A DNA stretch of 64,000 nt from Zea mays. Its lineage: Eukaryota > Streptophyta > Magnoliopsida > Poales > Poaceae. This document shows, piece after piece, positions 1 to 11,413 of this stretch. Below the pieces are notes generated by a model. That model searched no databases. It saw nothing but the letters and a program-made list of their open reading frames with translations, and was not told the origin of the DNA. Numbering within the stretch: the stretch's first letter is position 1; each line of letters starts with the position of its first letter. The position numbers were made by a program, and so were the translations under genes. Where the stretch lies: assembly GCF_902167145.1 (NCBI RefSeq), contig NC_050104.1, forward strand, positions 112,355,849 through 112,419,848, written 5' to 3'.

Positions 1-2244
1 AGATCGTGATAGCGCCTAGCGGACCTGGTATCTTCATACATAGGTACAGTCCGTGGATGGCAGCTTCGAACTTATTGATGGAGCCCCGGCCCAGGATGGC
101 GTTGTACGGATATACCATGTCGACAATGTCGATGGTTACCTGCTCACTTCGGGCATTGGGTGCTACACCGAAGGAGAGGGGAAGCTCTATTTTGCCAACG
201 GGAAAGGTGCCCTTGCCGCCGAAGCCATACAACAGATTGTCCGAAGGCTTGAGCAGACTGTGGCTTATACCCATGCGGTCGAAGGCGTGGAGGAAGATGA
301 TATCCGCCTGGCTGCCGTTGTCGACTAGGACTTTGTGTAGGTCCCAGCCTGCCACGCTGCAATTGATGACCATAGCGTCGATGTGGGGGGCGCTGCGCAG
401 GTCGACGTCTCGTGCATCGAAGGTTAGCGGTATGTGGGACCACTTCGTCTCCACGACTGGGCCGGTGACCGCGACATGGTTGATGCTGCGGTAGTGGTCC
501 CGCTTCTGCCGCTTGGTGTCGAAGTCAGTGCTGGACCCCCCTGTTATCATGTGAATGACTCCCCGATATGGTTGATCGGCGAAGTCTTCCTGCTTTGGGG
601 CATGGGGGATGTTTTGGTGTTGCTGGTGTGGTGGTGGGGGTGGAGGAGGTACGATTTGTACTTCCTGATGGTGTTGGTAAGCGTGGTGCGGTGGATGCGG
701 AGCGGGAGCATGGATATATGGTGGAGGGGGTGGTTGGTAATTATGCGCGACAATTCTAGGATTGTCGGCTGGCTGCGCCCACGCCATTCTGTCTCTGGTG
801 GCCTTCGTTTCGGGGCAGTCTTTGGTTTGGTGGGCGCAGTCTTCGCCGTGGAAAAGGCAGTAGAACCGGCGCGGCGGCTGCGCGCGCCCTCGGCCCCTGC
901 CGCGAGTTCCGTTTCCGCGGCCCTGGGGGGATATTCCTGGCGACGAGGGGGGTCAGCAGCAGGCTGCTGGTTGGCGATGTTGTGCACTTGCTGTTGACTG
1001 CGGCCATCTCGACCGGAGTCTGGTTGCGGAGTCCTCGTCCACGTGCGGCTGGACTGCGGGGCATCTTTGGGCTTCCGCTGCGACTCAATCTTGCGCTGGT
1101 GGAGCTCTTCGGATTTGGCATATTTTTCAAAGAGCTGATATAGCTCCTGGAGGTTTTTGGGTGGATCTCTGATACAATGACTGTAGAGGACGCCGGCACG
1201 AAGGCCACTGATGGCGTAGTGGATAGCGATCTGATCATCGACGGAGGGCAGCTGTGACTTGAGCGTTAAGAATTTGCGGTAATACTCCCGCAAAGTCTCC
1301 TTTTCCAGCTGTTTGCAAAGCGAGAGCTCGGCCAAAGCGTCGGTGTCTGGGCGGTACCCTTGGAAGTTGAGAAGGAACTTGTCCCTGAGACTTCTCCACG
1401 AATCAATGGACAGCGGAGGCAATCTGGTGAACCAGGTGAGTGCTGGGCCCTCTAGGGCGATGATGAAAGACTTCGCCATTGTGGCGTCGTCCCCTCCGGC
1501 GGATGCAACGGCGACTTGATAACTCATTATGTATTGCGCCGGATCGGTGCTGCCGTTGTACTTGGGATATGCCCCTGCTCGGAAGTTAGCTGGCCAAGGC
1601 GTCACTTGCAGGTGTGGCGCCAGGGGACTTCGCTCATCGAGGTAGTTGACCCCTTGGAATGGCGCGCCGTGCTGGAAGGCGTAGTCATGTTGGGGGAAAC
1701 GCGGGTTTTCCTGCTGCGCCCGGTGTTGCAGGGGTGGGCCATGCTGCAGGCCGAGGTGGCCTTCGCGCGTGTCCTCCGGTTGCGCGCGCTGCTGGAGGAG
1801 TGGCTCTTGCTGTAGACCGAGGTGGCCTTCGCGCTGCATCAGCGCGATCTCGCGCTCGAGGTCTTGGGCCTTCTGCTCCTCGTCGCGTATCATCTGCCGC
1901 ACCTTGGCTAGTGCGGACACACGTTGGCGCTTGGCTTCCAGTATCTCTTTCTGCCTCTGGAGATTGCGGTTCTTGAGGCGCAGGGCGCGCAGCTGTAACT
2001 GTTCTTCTGTTGAGACGCCGAGGACCTCGCCGTCCTCGGTGAGATCCGCGCCCTCCACTGGGGCGAAGCCTGGGGGCGGCTGCGATTGTCCTTCGGTGTC
2101 GTCTTCGCAGGTGCGGGGAATGTTGTCTTAAGTGGGCTCTTGGTGGGTGGATTGGGTGAGGACGAGGGCCTTGCCCTTTCTCGCGGCCAGCAGTGCTGCC
2201 TTCGCAGCCTCGTCAGCCTTCGGGTTAGCTCTCTTGGGTGCCAT
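1..2244 (-). pseudogene. Broken gag-pol (gag to protease), Tat copy A
   Basis: The start ATG is at 2244-2242 (MAPKRANPK...), matching copy B. The capsid-like retrotransposon gag region follows at about 2060-1000, then the Cys/His region and, near 330-300, the aspartic protease, with its V-D-N-G-S motif intact. Two lesions are visible: an in-frame TAA at 2130-2128 where copy B has GAA, and a frameshift at 925-930 where a homopolymer is six bases against seven in copy B. It also lacks an 18-nt in-frame stretch present in copy B near 12910-12930. Reverse transcriptase and integrase lie beyond the window edge. Confidence 0.88.
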
Positions 2245-2266
2245 CGCGGGTGGTCTTGTCGTAGCA

Positions 2267-2282
2267 CGAACGGTGGGCGCCA
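2267..2282 (-). other. Primer binding site, Tat copy A
   Basis: Two bases inside the LTR end the minus strand reads TGGCGCCCACCGTTCG, identical to the site in copy B. TGGCGCC starts are typical of plant Tat-type elements primed by a tRNA other than initiator Met; the exact tRNA is not assigned. Confidence 0.7.
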
Positions 2283-2284
2283 AA

Positions 2285-2762
2285 TGTTGGAACTTGCTCT
2301 CAGTAGCAAGGAGGCCAACAGGGATGAACAGTGGTGACAACAGGGATACGTGCTCGGAGGCAAATAGCTCTGTTATTGTCTAGCCTCTCACGGGCACTAT
2401 GTGGGGGTATTTATAGGTATCTGAGTGCCCAGCGCCTCGTGTTAAGGACGCATGTGCCCTCGGACACCTAGTTTATCCCCAAAATATTCCCATAAAGCAG
2501 GGTTACAAGCTGTACTTACAAGAATGCCTTTACAAACTAGGCCCGTAACACAACGGCGGTCACGCGGGGCCCGTTACAATGGGCCAGATCACACGTGGGC
2601 CTCAGAGCAGGACGAGGCCGTGCTGCGGGGAGACGTCACCGCAGGCCTTCGTCTGGTGCTGAATGAAGCGAAGGGTGTCCCTGCCCGTTTTGTCTTCGTC
2701 AAACCAGCGACTGCAGCGAAAGGCGTCGAGCGAAGGGTGGCGTCTCTGCCTTCGCCCCAACA
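2285..2762 (-). repeat. 5' LTR of Tat copy A
   Basis: It is 478 bp and, read on the minus strand, begins TGTTGGGG at 2762 and ends CCAACA at 2285. It aligns along its length with the 477-bp LTRs of copy B but with many more differences than those two show between themselves, so copy A is a distinct subfamily member and not a recent duplicate of copy B. Confidence 0.9.
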
Positions 2763-4297
2763 CATTGCATTCGATAGACTGTAACCTTGCTGACGGAGAG
2801 TACGTCCTCGTGCCGGAGCAAGGAGCTGCTCAGGAGGTAGCCCCGGATCCAGCCCCAGAGTCTGCATCAGAGGATCTGCCTGCCACTGCTTTGGAAGGCA
2901 AGCCCCGATTTATGCATAACCTGTTATTTATTCTACTTTACTTCACTTAATGATTGTAGGATTGATTGTGCACTTAGGTGTAGGAATTGTTTGAAACCCT
3001 AGTTGCATGATCTCAGGAATCCTGTTGAGATGAATATTAGTATGCTAAGTCGAGTAGCTGCTTTATTAAGTAGGATCTCGGTAGAAGTCGAGTGATTTTT
3101 CTAGCGCTCGCGCGAGGTCAGGAAATTGATTGTATCCACTTTCTTATCACAATGATGCTGGTTTGTGGACAACAATCCATGGGGATTGGTTGTCCTCGGG
3201 ATAAAAATTGGAATAAGGATTAAGGTGTGGTACCGTGAGTCAAGCGTTTGAACGTACTAAACACATACCGAGAAATATGGTAAATCGGTAAGCCTAGTAC
3301 CTAAGTGAACCTGCCCGCAGACATATCCCCTCACGCGACCTGAGACGAGGTCTCCCATTCCGGTTATGGTGGGTACAAGTGCGGTCACTGCACGACGGCA
3401 GTCGGGGTCAGTGAGGCATTGTACGCCAAGGCGGTGAGCCCTGATCTGTTGCCAGGGAATCGATGGGGACGGTTGATGTGTGTGGGGACGGAGTGCCCCT
3501 ACATGTCATGTGTTTAGGTTTACCTTGCAAGGTTTAAAAATTCGATTCGAATCGTCTGCTTCTCGCAGCTAATGAGACTGCTTGATCCATGCTGCTACAT
3601 TGAGTAACAAGTGGAAATGTGATGAGTTGACACAAGATGTTGATTGCTAAATATGTTTGATACCATGTATGAGTAGATAGTACACTTTTAGCCTTAAGAG
3701 AGTCACACTTAAACTTGACAAAGCTAAAACTTGATTTAGAAACTCAGCTAGTGCTTTTGGCAACCAAACCCCACAGCCAAACAGCTGCATGGCTAGAGGT
3801 AGAAGAGTAGACTCCTCACACCGGGTAAGTCTAGCTGAGTATTAGTATACTTAGCCTTGCTTGTGGCATAATTTTACAGGTTCTCTGAAGGACATGGTTG
3901 CTGGAGTGACTTGGCCGTCCACCTTACCACCGGGTTGGACTATCGAGTGGGACTCTACCTCGGCTGAGGAGGAGCATGAGGAGTGATGGGACAGGCTTCC
4001 CCATCTCTCTGTTTATTTACCGTTAGTTTTATTCTGCTGCACTTCGAACAATGATGACTACTTTTGCAAAACTCCTATGATGATGTAATAATTAAATACT
4101 CTTTCACGCATGGTTTTATGCTTTATTGTATTTGCTCTGTGACTCACCATCGAGTGAGATTGTGGTACTTGATCCTGTCAGTGGCCGTGTCGGACTAGAT
4201 CCGAGGGATTGACGGGTTATTCCCATTTAAGTGTGGTCTAGCCTCTGAGGCGGGACTTTGGCACTTAAGTTGGAATAATTCGGGCAGTTCCACCACA
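2763..4297 (+). repeat. Tekay 5' LTR, 3' portion only
   Basis: It aligns base for base with 25391-26923. I count about 17 substitutions by eye over roughly 1,535 bp, about 1.1 percent. It ends CCACCACA just before the PBS. The upstream part of the LTR, with the promoter, is left of the nested Tat copy A and outside the window. Confidence 0.9.
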
Positions 4298-4299
4298 GC

Positions 4300-4311
4300 T
4301 GGTATCGGAGC
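4300..4311 (+). other. Primer binding site (initiator tRNA-Met type), Tekay
   Basis: TGGTATCGGAGC lies two bases after the LTR end and differs by one base from the canonical TGGTATCAGAGC. Confidence 0.9.
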
Positions 4312-4714
4312 TTGTACCACCACAGAGGAATCAATAAAATGTAAATACCATCATTTTCCAAAATAAAATTTGATAGAAACAATGTTGGATAGAGAGTAGG
4401 ACGAGCAGGATAAACCTAGGACGTGAAGCTTTAGGGTGATAGAAGGGTAGCTAGGTGGCTACGTAATTAGGCCCTATAGGCCACCTTAAGGGATGGGAGT
4501 TCTTCCCTATCCCCTTATATTTGAGAGGTCGTTCAGGACGAGCATGCATGCATTTCTAAATTAAACAAATGGATATTTGAGTAAAGACTTAAAAACAAGA
4601 TGATACCCAACTAAGTCACCAGTATCATTTTAATTAACTAAAGAAAGGCTGAGTTTTATCTTTCTTGTTCTTTTTATAGTTCTTTTTCTTTTACTTACGC
4701 TTAACCGTACACAG
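4312..4714 (+). other. Tekay 5' leader
   Basis: About 400 bases of AT-rich sequence with no credible ORF. The last 60 bases are T-rich (around 4655-4695) and end acag directly against the ATG at 4715, which looks like a 3' splice site. Confidence 0.6.
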
Positions 4715-5583
4715 ATGACTTCCCACGGATCCTCAGAGGACGGAAATGCACTATCCCACACTGACGGGCTTGCACGAGAGGGCTTCCCCCGCATTTTGTG
4801 GGAAGTACTTCAGGGGGCCGGATACGCGACACCCCCTCAGTACGCGGTGCAGCAGTTTGAGAAGCACCGAGTGCCCCGCTGTAGGGTGAGGATGACCTTG
4901 GAGCCTCATCCCCTGCAGCTAGGCTGGCGCTCTTTGGACTTCGAGTCCTTTGGATACCGAGCTGAGGACACGATCGAGGCGATCGCTCTGCATGGATTGA
5001 CCACTTTCTGCGGATTCCATCCTTTGGAGCTGGCTACCCATCCCATTGGCTTGTTCCCTCCGAAAGGGAGGACGACCCAATGTGGAAGGATAGGGTGGAG
5101 CATGCCAAGGATATCTGGGCCATCTACCCAGGACAGACTGCGCACTTGACCGTACGGTGCATGAACGCTCTGTACCATCTGCAAGTGATGCGCGGCGAGG
5201 CGATGTCCCATCTGATGGCACTATTGGAGGCAACAAAGATTACATTGGACAACAGGGAGGAGCTTGTGGTTGATTTGTCTACTGAAATGGCGGAGAAGGA
5301 CTTGCAGGTGGAGCAGCTATCCACTGATATCCAAGAGTTGGAGGAACTAGTGGGCACCAGGGAGAACACCATCGAAGTTCTCGAGGATCAGCTCATTAAC
5401 ACCCAGCAGCAGCTTGCCGAGGCTAATGAGCACCTGGATATGCATCATCAGGAGATCCAGGACATGGAGGCCAACGAGGACGTCGACATCGAGGGAGGAG
5501 AGGAGCCTGCCTCTAGTGTGGACACTGCTGGCTCAGGGAGACCACCTTCCCCCGAGTCGAGTGTTGCCTCGTTCGCTCACTAG
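4715..5583 (+). pseudogene. Extra ORF upstream of gag (ORF0-like, coiled coil), frameshifted
   Basis: Two overlapping frames carry one protein of about 290 residues. The first (4715-5149) begins MTSHGSSEDGN. The second is open to the TAG at 5581-5583 and continues the sense of the first from about 5062-5080, so one indel in the purine-rich stretch near 5060-5070 splits the gene. The second half has heptad-like leucine/acidic spacing (about 5210-5450), consistent with a coiled coil, then an acidic and serine-rich tail. There is no zinc knuckle, protease or RT signature, and I do not recognise a family. It lies between leader and gag on the same strand. Rice RIRE3/RIRE8 elements are known to carry an extra ORF in this position; homology to them is untested. 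Its function is unknown. Confidence 0.7.
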
Positions 5584-5887
5584 GTGTTCAGGACAGAGTT
5601 AGAAGTCGGATGGTAGGACTCCTCGCAGCTAGCTTAGCTTTTGCACCCTTGGGGTACTAGGCTAGATAGAGTTGAGTCTTTTTGGGACAATTGATGTAAT
5701 CGTGATAAACTCTCTTGGAAGCATGTTTGATGGATGCTGTTATCAGTTTAAATTTGGAAGGAAAAATTTATGCCTTTTTAAATCCTTTTGTTGAAGTTGG
5801 AGTCTATCATTTTGTTTTTGACTCTTTTCGCAATGATTAAATCTTGAACTTGGAGATATGGTGTTAAGTATATATGTGGTTTTTCAG
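5584..5887 (+). other. ORF0-gag spacer with acceptor-like end
   Basis: AT-rich and non-coding. It ends with a T-rich run and cag at 5885-5887, immediately before the gag ATG, so it resembles the 3' end of an intron. No promoter is visible. Confidence 0.55.
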
Positions 5888-8800
5888 ATGGCCGGGAGGC
5901 AGCGTCGTGGCCAGAATGAGAGCGTTCCTCCACCGCCGCCACCGCCTCCCACTCTGCAGGAGCTAATGGCTCAGCAGAATGAGAACTTGAGGCAGCTAGC
6001 TCAGCGTCAGCCACCACCTCAGCATTATGGTGGTGGAGACCATCAGCGTCACCCCGCGGCAGCTACCTACCAGGAGTTCCTTAGCACCCAGCCACCATTA
6101 TTCACAAGGGCAGAGGATCCACTTGATGCAGATGTGTGGTTGCGAGTAGTGGAATCCAAATTCCCGCTACTCCATGGAGCTTGCTCAGAGGTCACTAAAG
6201 TCAGGTTCGCCACCCAGCAGCTTCGCGGACCCGCAAGGACTTGGTGGGACCATTTTCTTGCCATGCAGCCAGAGGATCGAGAGGTGGAATGGAGGGAGTT
6301 CAAGGTAGCTTTCAGGGGACACCACATAACAGCCGGGATTATGGACCGAAAGCTCAACGAGTTTCTGGCACTCACTCAGGGCAACAGGACAGTGTTGCAG
6401 TATGCCCAGGCTTTTAATGACTTGTGCCAGTATGCTGGATATCATGCAGATACAGATGAGAAGAAGAGAGACAGGTTCCGGAGGGGGCTCAACACTAAGC
6501 TCCGTGATCGTCTCAACACCGTCAGGGCCAACAGCTACAATGAGTTGGTCAACATGGCTATCTCCCAGGAGGACTGCATTACCGCTCGACAGGCAGAAAA
6601 GAAGAGGAAGACCCCTGTGGCAGGACCCTCAGCTCAGCCACAGCGCTTCAGGATTGTGTCCGACACTCAGAACAGGGGACCCCAGCAGCAGCAAGGGAGA
6701 TGGGTGATCCGACCACAACAGCAGCAGCAGGCACCCAACCGCACCCAGTTTCCAGCTCAGAGGAACAGTCAGCAGCAGCAGCAGTACCGCCAGGCAAATG
6801 ACAACAGGTGTTTCACATGTGGCAACACCGGGCACTATGCCAAGAATTGCCCCAGAAACCAGCAGAGGCAGGGGCAGAATGTTAATCAGAATCAAGGCAA
6901 GAGGCAGAAGGTGCAAGTGAGGCAAGGCAGGCTGAACTTCACCACCATGGCTGACATTCCCGAGGGAGCACCCGTCATGACTGGTATCTTTACAGTTTTA
7001 AATTATCCTGCTATTATTCTTTTTGATTCTGGTGCTTCTCATAGTTTTATCAGTTCCAAATTTAGTGCCAAGTGCCAGTTGCCTTTTCACCACACCAATG
7101 GGGGTATCACAATTTCAACACCAGGAGGCAGGGTTGCCACTTACCAAATTAACAAGAATGTGCCTATAAAGTTTGGTAGTCTGATAATTAAAACCAACCT
7201 CCTCATTTTGGGTTTGGAGAGTGTGGATATCATATTGGGAACTGACTGGTTGACAAAACATCAGGCTGTGATTGATATTGCAGCTAGGGCCATTGAGGTG
7301 CACTCACCAACTTGTGGTGAAACTACACTATATTTGCCCGACCAGGGATGCACCCGTTCTTGTGCCTTCGTTATGATAGAATCCCCAGTGGAAAAGATCC
7401 CAGTGGTCTGTGACTACCCGGATGTGTTTCCGGATGAATTGCCAGGGATGCCACCTGGCCGAGACATTGAGTTCGCAATCGAGTTACAACCCGGGACTGC
7501 TCCTATCTCCAAGAGACCCTATAGGATGCCTCCCGCAGAATTGGCAGAACTGAAAAAGCAATTGCAAGAGTTGTTGGATAAGGGGTTCATTCGCCCAAGT
7601 ACTTCACCATGGGGATGTCCTGCCTTATTCGTGAAGAAAAAGGATGAGAGTTTGAGGATGTGTGTTGACTACCGCCCTCTCAATGCGGTGACTATTAAGA
7701 ACAAATACCCACTTCCCCGCATTGACGTTCTGTTCGATCAGTTGGTAGGAGCCAAGGTATTATCCAAGATAGATCTTCGCTCAGGTTACCATCAGATCAA
7801 GATCCGTGCCAGCGATATTCCCAAGACAGCTTTCTCAACCAGATATGGGCTTTATGAATTTCTGGTGATGTCTTTTGGGCTGACCAATGCCCCGGCTTAT
7901 TTCATGTACCTGATGAACTCAGTATTTATGCCGGAGTTAGACAAGTTCGTGGTCGTTTTCATTGATGATATTCTGGTCTATTCCAAGAATGAAGCCGAGC
8001 ACACCAAACATTTGCACACTGTACTTCAGAGACTGCGTGACCATCAGTTGTCTGCCAAGTTGTCTAAATGTGAATTCTGGCTAAAGGAGATTAAATTCTT
8101 GGGTCACACAATTTCTCGGGATGGGATATCAGTTGATCCTGAGAAGGTGCAGGAGGTGATGGATTGGAAACCCCCGACTACAGTGAAGCAAATTCAGAGT
8201 TTTCTGGGATTGGCAGGGTATTATCGATGATTTATTCCGGATTTCTCCAGGATTGCCAAACCAATGACTGAACTATTAAAGAAGGGAGTCAAGTATGATT
8301 GGAGCCAAAAATGTGAAGATGCCTTTCATACTTTGAGGCAGCATTTGACAACAGCCCCAGTGCTGGCTCAACCTGACAACACCAAGCCATTTGAAGTTTA
8401 TTGTGACGCTTCTGTACTGGATTGGGATGTGTCTTGATGCAAGATAACAGAGTGATTGCTTATGCTTCCCGAGCACTCAGGCCCCATGAGCAGAACTACC
8501 CTACGCATGATCTGGAATTGGCAGCTGTAGTTCATGCTCTTAAGATATGGAGACACTACTTGATGGGAGCTCACTGTAACATCTACACTGATCACAAGAG
8601 TCTCAAATACATCTTCACTCAGGCAGATCTGAACATGAGGCAGAGGAGATGGTTGGAGTTAATCAAGGACTATGATTTGGAGGTGCACTACCATCCGGGC
8701 AAAGCAAATGTTGTGGCAGATGCCTTGAGCAGAAAGGCCCAATGCAATTGTATGAGCATGGATGCAAGGGTTACCACCCTATGTGATGAATTGTGCAAGC

Positions 8801-10305
8801 TGAACCTGGAAGTTGTTCCTTCCGGTGAATTAAATTATATCTCGGTGGAGCCCACATTGCAAGAACAAATAGTCAGGGCACAGGTTGAGGATAAGGGTGT
8901 TCAGGTTATCAAGGGCATGATCAAGCAAAAGACAGAGAAATACAAGTGTTTCCGACAGGACAGCCAGGGAATTTTATGGTTTGGAGATCGATTGGTTGTT
9001 CCCAAGGACCCTGAGCTCAGAAAGAAGATACTGGATGAAGCTCATCTTTCAAAATTCTCCATGCACCCTGGTAGCAACAAGATGTACCATGATCTCAGAT
9101 CTTTATATTGGTGGACCAGAATGAAGAGGGAAATTGCCAAGTACATATCTGAGTGTGACACCTGCCAAAGAATCAAAGCCAGTCATTTGAAGACAGCAGC
9201 TCCTTTGCAACCCCTTCCCATACCATCTTGGAAATGGGAGGACATTTGCATGGACTTTATAGTGGGATTGCCCAATACATCCAGGCACCATGATTCTATT
9301 TGGGTTATTGTGGACAGATTGACTAAGACTGCTCATTTCTTACCAGTGCACACCACCCACAGGACAGAGAAGTATGCAGAGATCTACATTGACCAAATAG
9401 TTCGTCTGCATGGGATACCAAGGACTATAGTCTCGGACAGAGGAGCACCATTTGTGGCACGATTTTGGGAGCAATTGCAGGAATCACTTGGGACCCAGGT
9501 CATACGAAGCTCAGCCTATCATCCCCAAACCGATGGCCAGACAGAAAGGGTGAATCAGATTTTGGAAGACATGCTGCGGGCATATGCACTACATTACGGA
9601 AAGGATTGGGACAAGTGTCTTTCTTTGGCAGAGTTTTCTTACAATAACAGCTATCAGTCCAGTCTGAAGATGGCACCTTTTGAGGCATTATATGGGAGAA
9701 GGTGTAGGACCCCACTGAATTGGTCTCAAGCAGGAGAGAGGGAAATTTTTGGGCCGGATTTGGTACTTGAAGCAGAGGCAAAGGTCAGAATCATCAAGAA
9801 GAACCTAGAAGCTGCTCAGGCCAGGCAAAAGAGCTATCATGATAAGAGGTGGAAACCTCTACAGTTTGAGGTGGGAGATCATGTTTATCTTAAGGTGTCA
9901 CCCACCAAGGGTGTCCAGAGATTTGGGATCAAGGGCAAGTTAGCTCCTCGCTACATTGGACCCTACGAGATCAAGGAAGCTTGTGGACCCGTAGCCTATC
10001 AAGTGGAATTGCCACCTCACATGTCAGCAGTTCACAATGTGTTCCATGTATCTCAGCTGCGGAAATGTGTTCGCCTACCCACTGAAGTGCTGCCAGAACC
10101 AGACATTGAGATAGAACCAAACTTATCTTACCAGGAGTACCCCGTCAAGGTATTGGATCAGAAAGAGAGATCAACTCGGGCAAGATCAGTCAGAATGTAT
10201 AAAGTTCAGTGGAGTCACCATTCAGCGGAGGAAGCTACATGGGAGACTGAGGATTTTCTACGCTCTCGCTTCCCCGACTTTTTGCCCAAAGGAGTCGGTA
10301 CGTAA
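5888..10305 (+). pseudogene. gag-pol polyprotein of Tekay/Del chromovirus, disrupted
   Basis: The chosen start is ATG 5888 (MAGRQRRGQ). Order: proline-rich N terminus; retrotransposon gag domain (about 6100-6600); CCHC zinc knuckle C-x2-C-x4-H-x4-C (about 6809-6850); aspartic protease with D-S-G-A (about 7025); reverse transcriptase with F-I-D-D (about 7958); RNase H from about 8390; integrase HHCC (about 9060-9170) and D,D-35-E core (D near 9254, D near 9437, E near 9544); C-terminal chromodomain (about 10150-10270). The terminal chromodomain and integrase style point to Tekay/Del. Two lesions: an in-frame TGA at 8228-8230 where the family has Arg (CGA to TGA fits methyl-C deamination), and a one-base loss near 8411-8413 at the start of RNase H. 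The rest reads cleanly, so the damage is recent. Confidence 0.93.
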
Positions 10306-10556
10306 CCCCAGAACACCACCCCCACTTGCCCTTTGAATATAATTATAAGGAAAACTTAGATAACCAGGATATTCTAAGTTGTGGATTTAACTTAAAAAGG
10401 GCTTCCTTCTGAAGTTGCAAAGAGAATGACATTCGAAGAGCAGTTAACAAGAGAAACTTGAGTATAAGAAAGAGTAGCACACCCGTGTGTCTCGTGGCAC
10501 CCACTAGAGGACTCTGCCTAAAATCTCGGGACGAGATTCCTTTAAGGGGGGAGGGC
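10306..10556 (+). other. Tekay 3' untranslated internal region and polypurine tract
   Basis: Non-coding after the integrase stop. The polypurine tract aaggggggaggg (10544-10555) lies one base before the LTR start TGTAACACC at 10557. Confidence 0.8.
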
Positions 10557-11407
10557 TGTAACACCTCAGGTGTTACCATGGCTAGAGCACACCTTGGTGC
10601 TAAGGACTGTGATCACATGTGAAAATAACTTAAGGAGAACATGAGAACCTTGGAGACCATGTGTTAAACCAAGATTTCTAATGACCTAAGAAGTATTACT
10701 CAAACCTTTGAGCACTTACTACCTTGGGCAAGAGGAGGGAAAACCCTAGACCTCTCTTAAACCCTATCTCCCAAGGCCATGGATAAGAGGGGGAAGGAGA
10801 GTGGGCAAATGTGCAAAACATGAGTAATCTTTAATCAAACCTTAAGTAACCTTATAACCAGCAATTAGGGGAGGGAAATATTACAAAAAGACCCCTGGAG
10901 AAACCCCAAATCAAATCTCCAAGTGGAGAGAGAGCTAGAGCTCTCTATTTCTCTCTAAGTTAAAAAACTACACCTACACTAAAGATCAGTCGTGTTCACC
11001 TCGAAGCTGGCACCAAATCTACCTATGTTCTATACCAAAAATGTGGCATACCACCTAGGGCACCCGCTAGAAAAAGCTGAGCCCGAGACTCTGACGTTTG
11101 ACATGCCTTGGCATGGTTTTTGTCGCGAGGTGGGCAGTGTGACACACCCGATTTGGCGACCAGAGATCTCCCTACCTAGGCCATATCTGCCATGGCAGCT
11201 CACGGATGAGAGACAGCCCTAGGTGCCAGGAAAAGACTCGCGCCGGATTTTTGCCAAGATTCGCACGTTTACGACTTGGGTGAGCTGTGGAACACGGGCA
11301 GAATGAAAGCTCCATGTGTTCAACGCGCTCTGTGTGCGCCAGAGCACGCCCGCGCGCGCCCCGCGTCGCGCCAACGGCCAGCCGGCGCCCTGGCCCGCGC
11401 CCGCGCC

Positions 11408-11413
11408 TATAAA
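11408..11413 (+). promoter_or_regulatory. TATA box of Tekay LTR promoter
   Basis: TATAAA in the context gcgccTATAAAgccc lies about 850 bases into the LTR, followed by GC-rich leader sequence. Transcription would start about 30 bases downstream, near 11440. Confidence 0.6.

Larger units (their letters stand above)
1..2762 (-). mobile_element. Tat-lineage Gypsy LTR retrotransposon, copy A (partial, runs off left edge)
   Basis: The reverse complement matches the complete plus-strand copy at 12244-24275 from its LTR through gag into the protease. It is inserted in the 5' LTR of the Tekay element: the sequence after 2762 (ttgcattcgatag) is the same as the uninterrupted LTR copy at 25391. The left TSD and the rest of the element lie outside the window; the expected TSD is ttgca. 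It has two gag-disrupting changes, so this copy is dead for autonomous movement. Confidence 0.9.

Noticed and set aside
1..500. Plus-strand frames at the left edge
   Set aside because: They are complements of the minus-strand Tat protease region, as shown by matching frames in copy B at 14580-15030.
4300..4311. tRNA gene
   Set aside because: The tRNA-like match is only the primer binding site; no cloverleaf is present around it or around the sites at 27801, 12723 and 38171.
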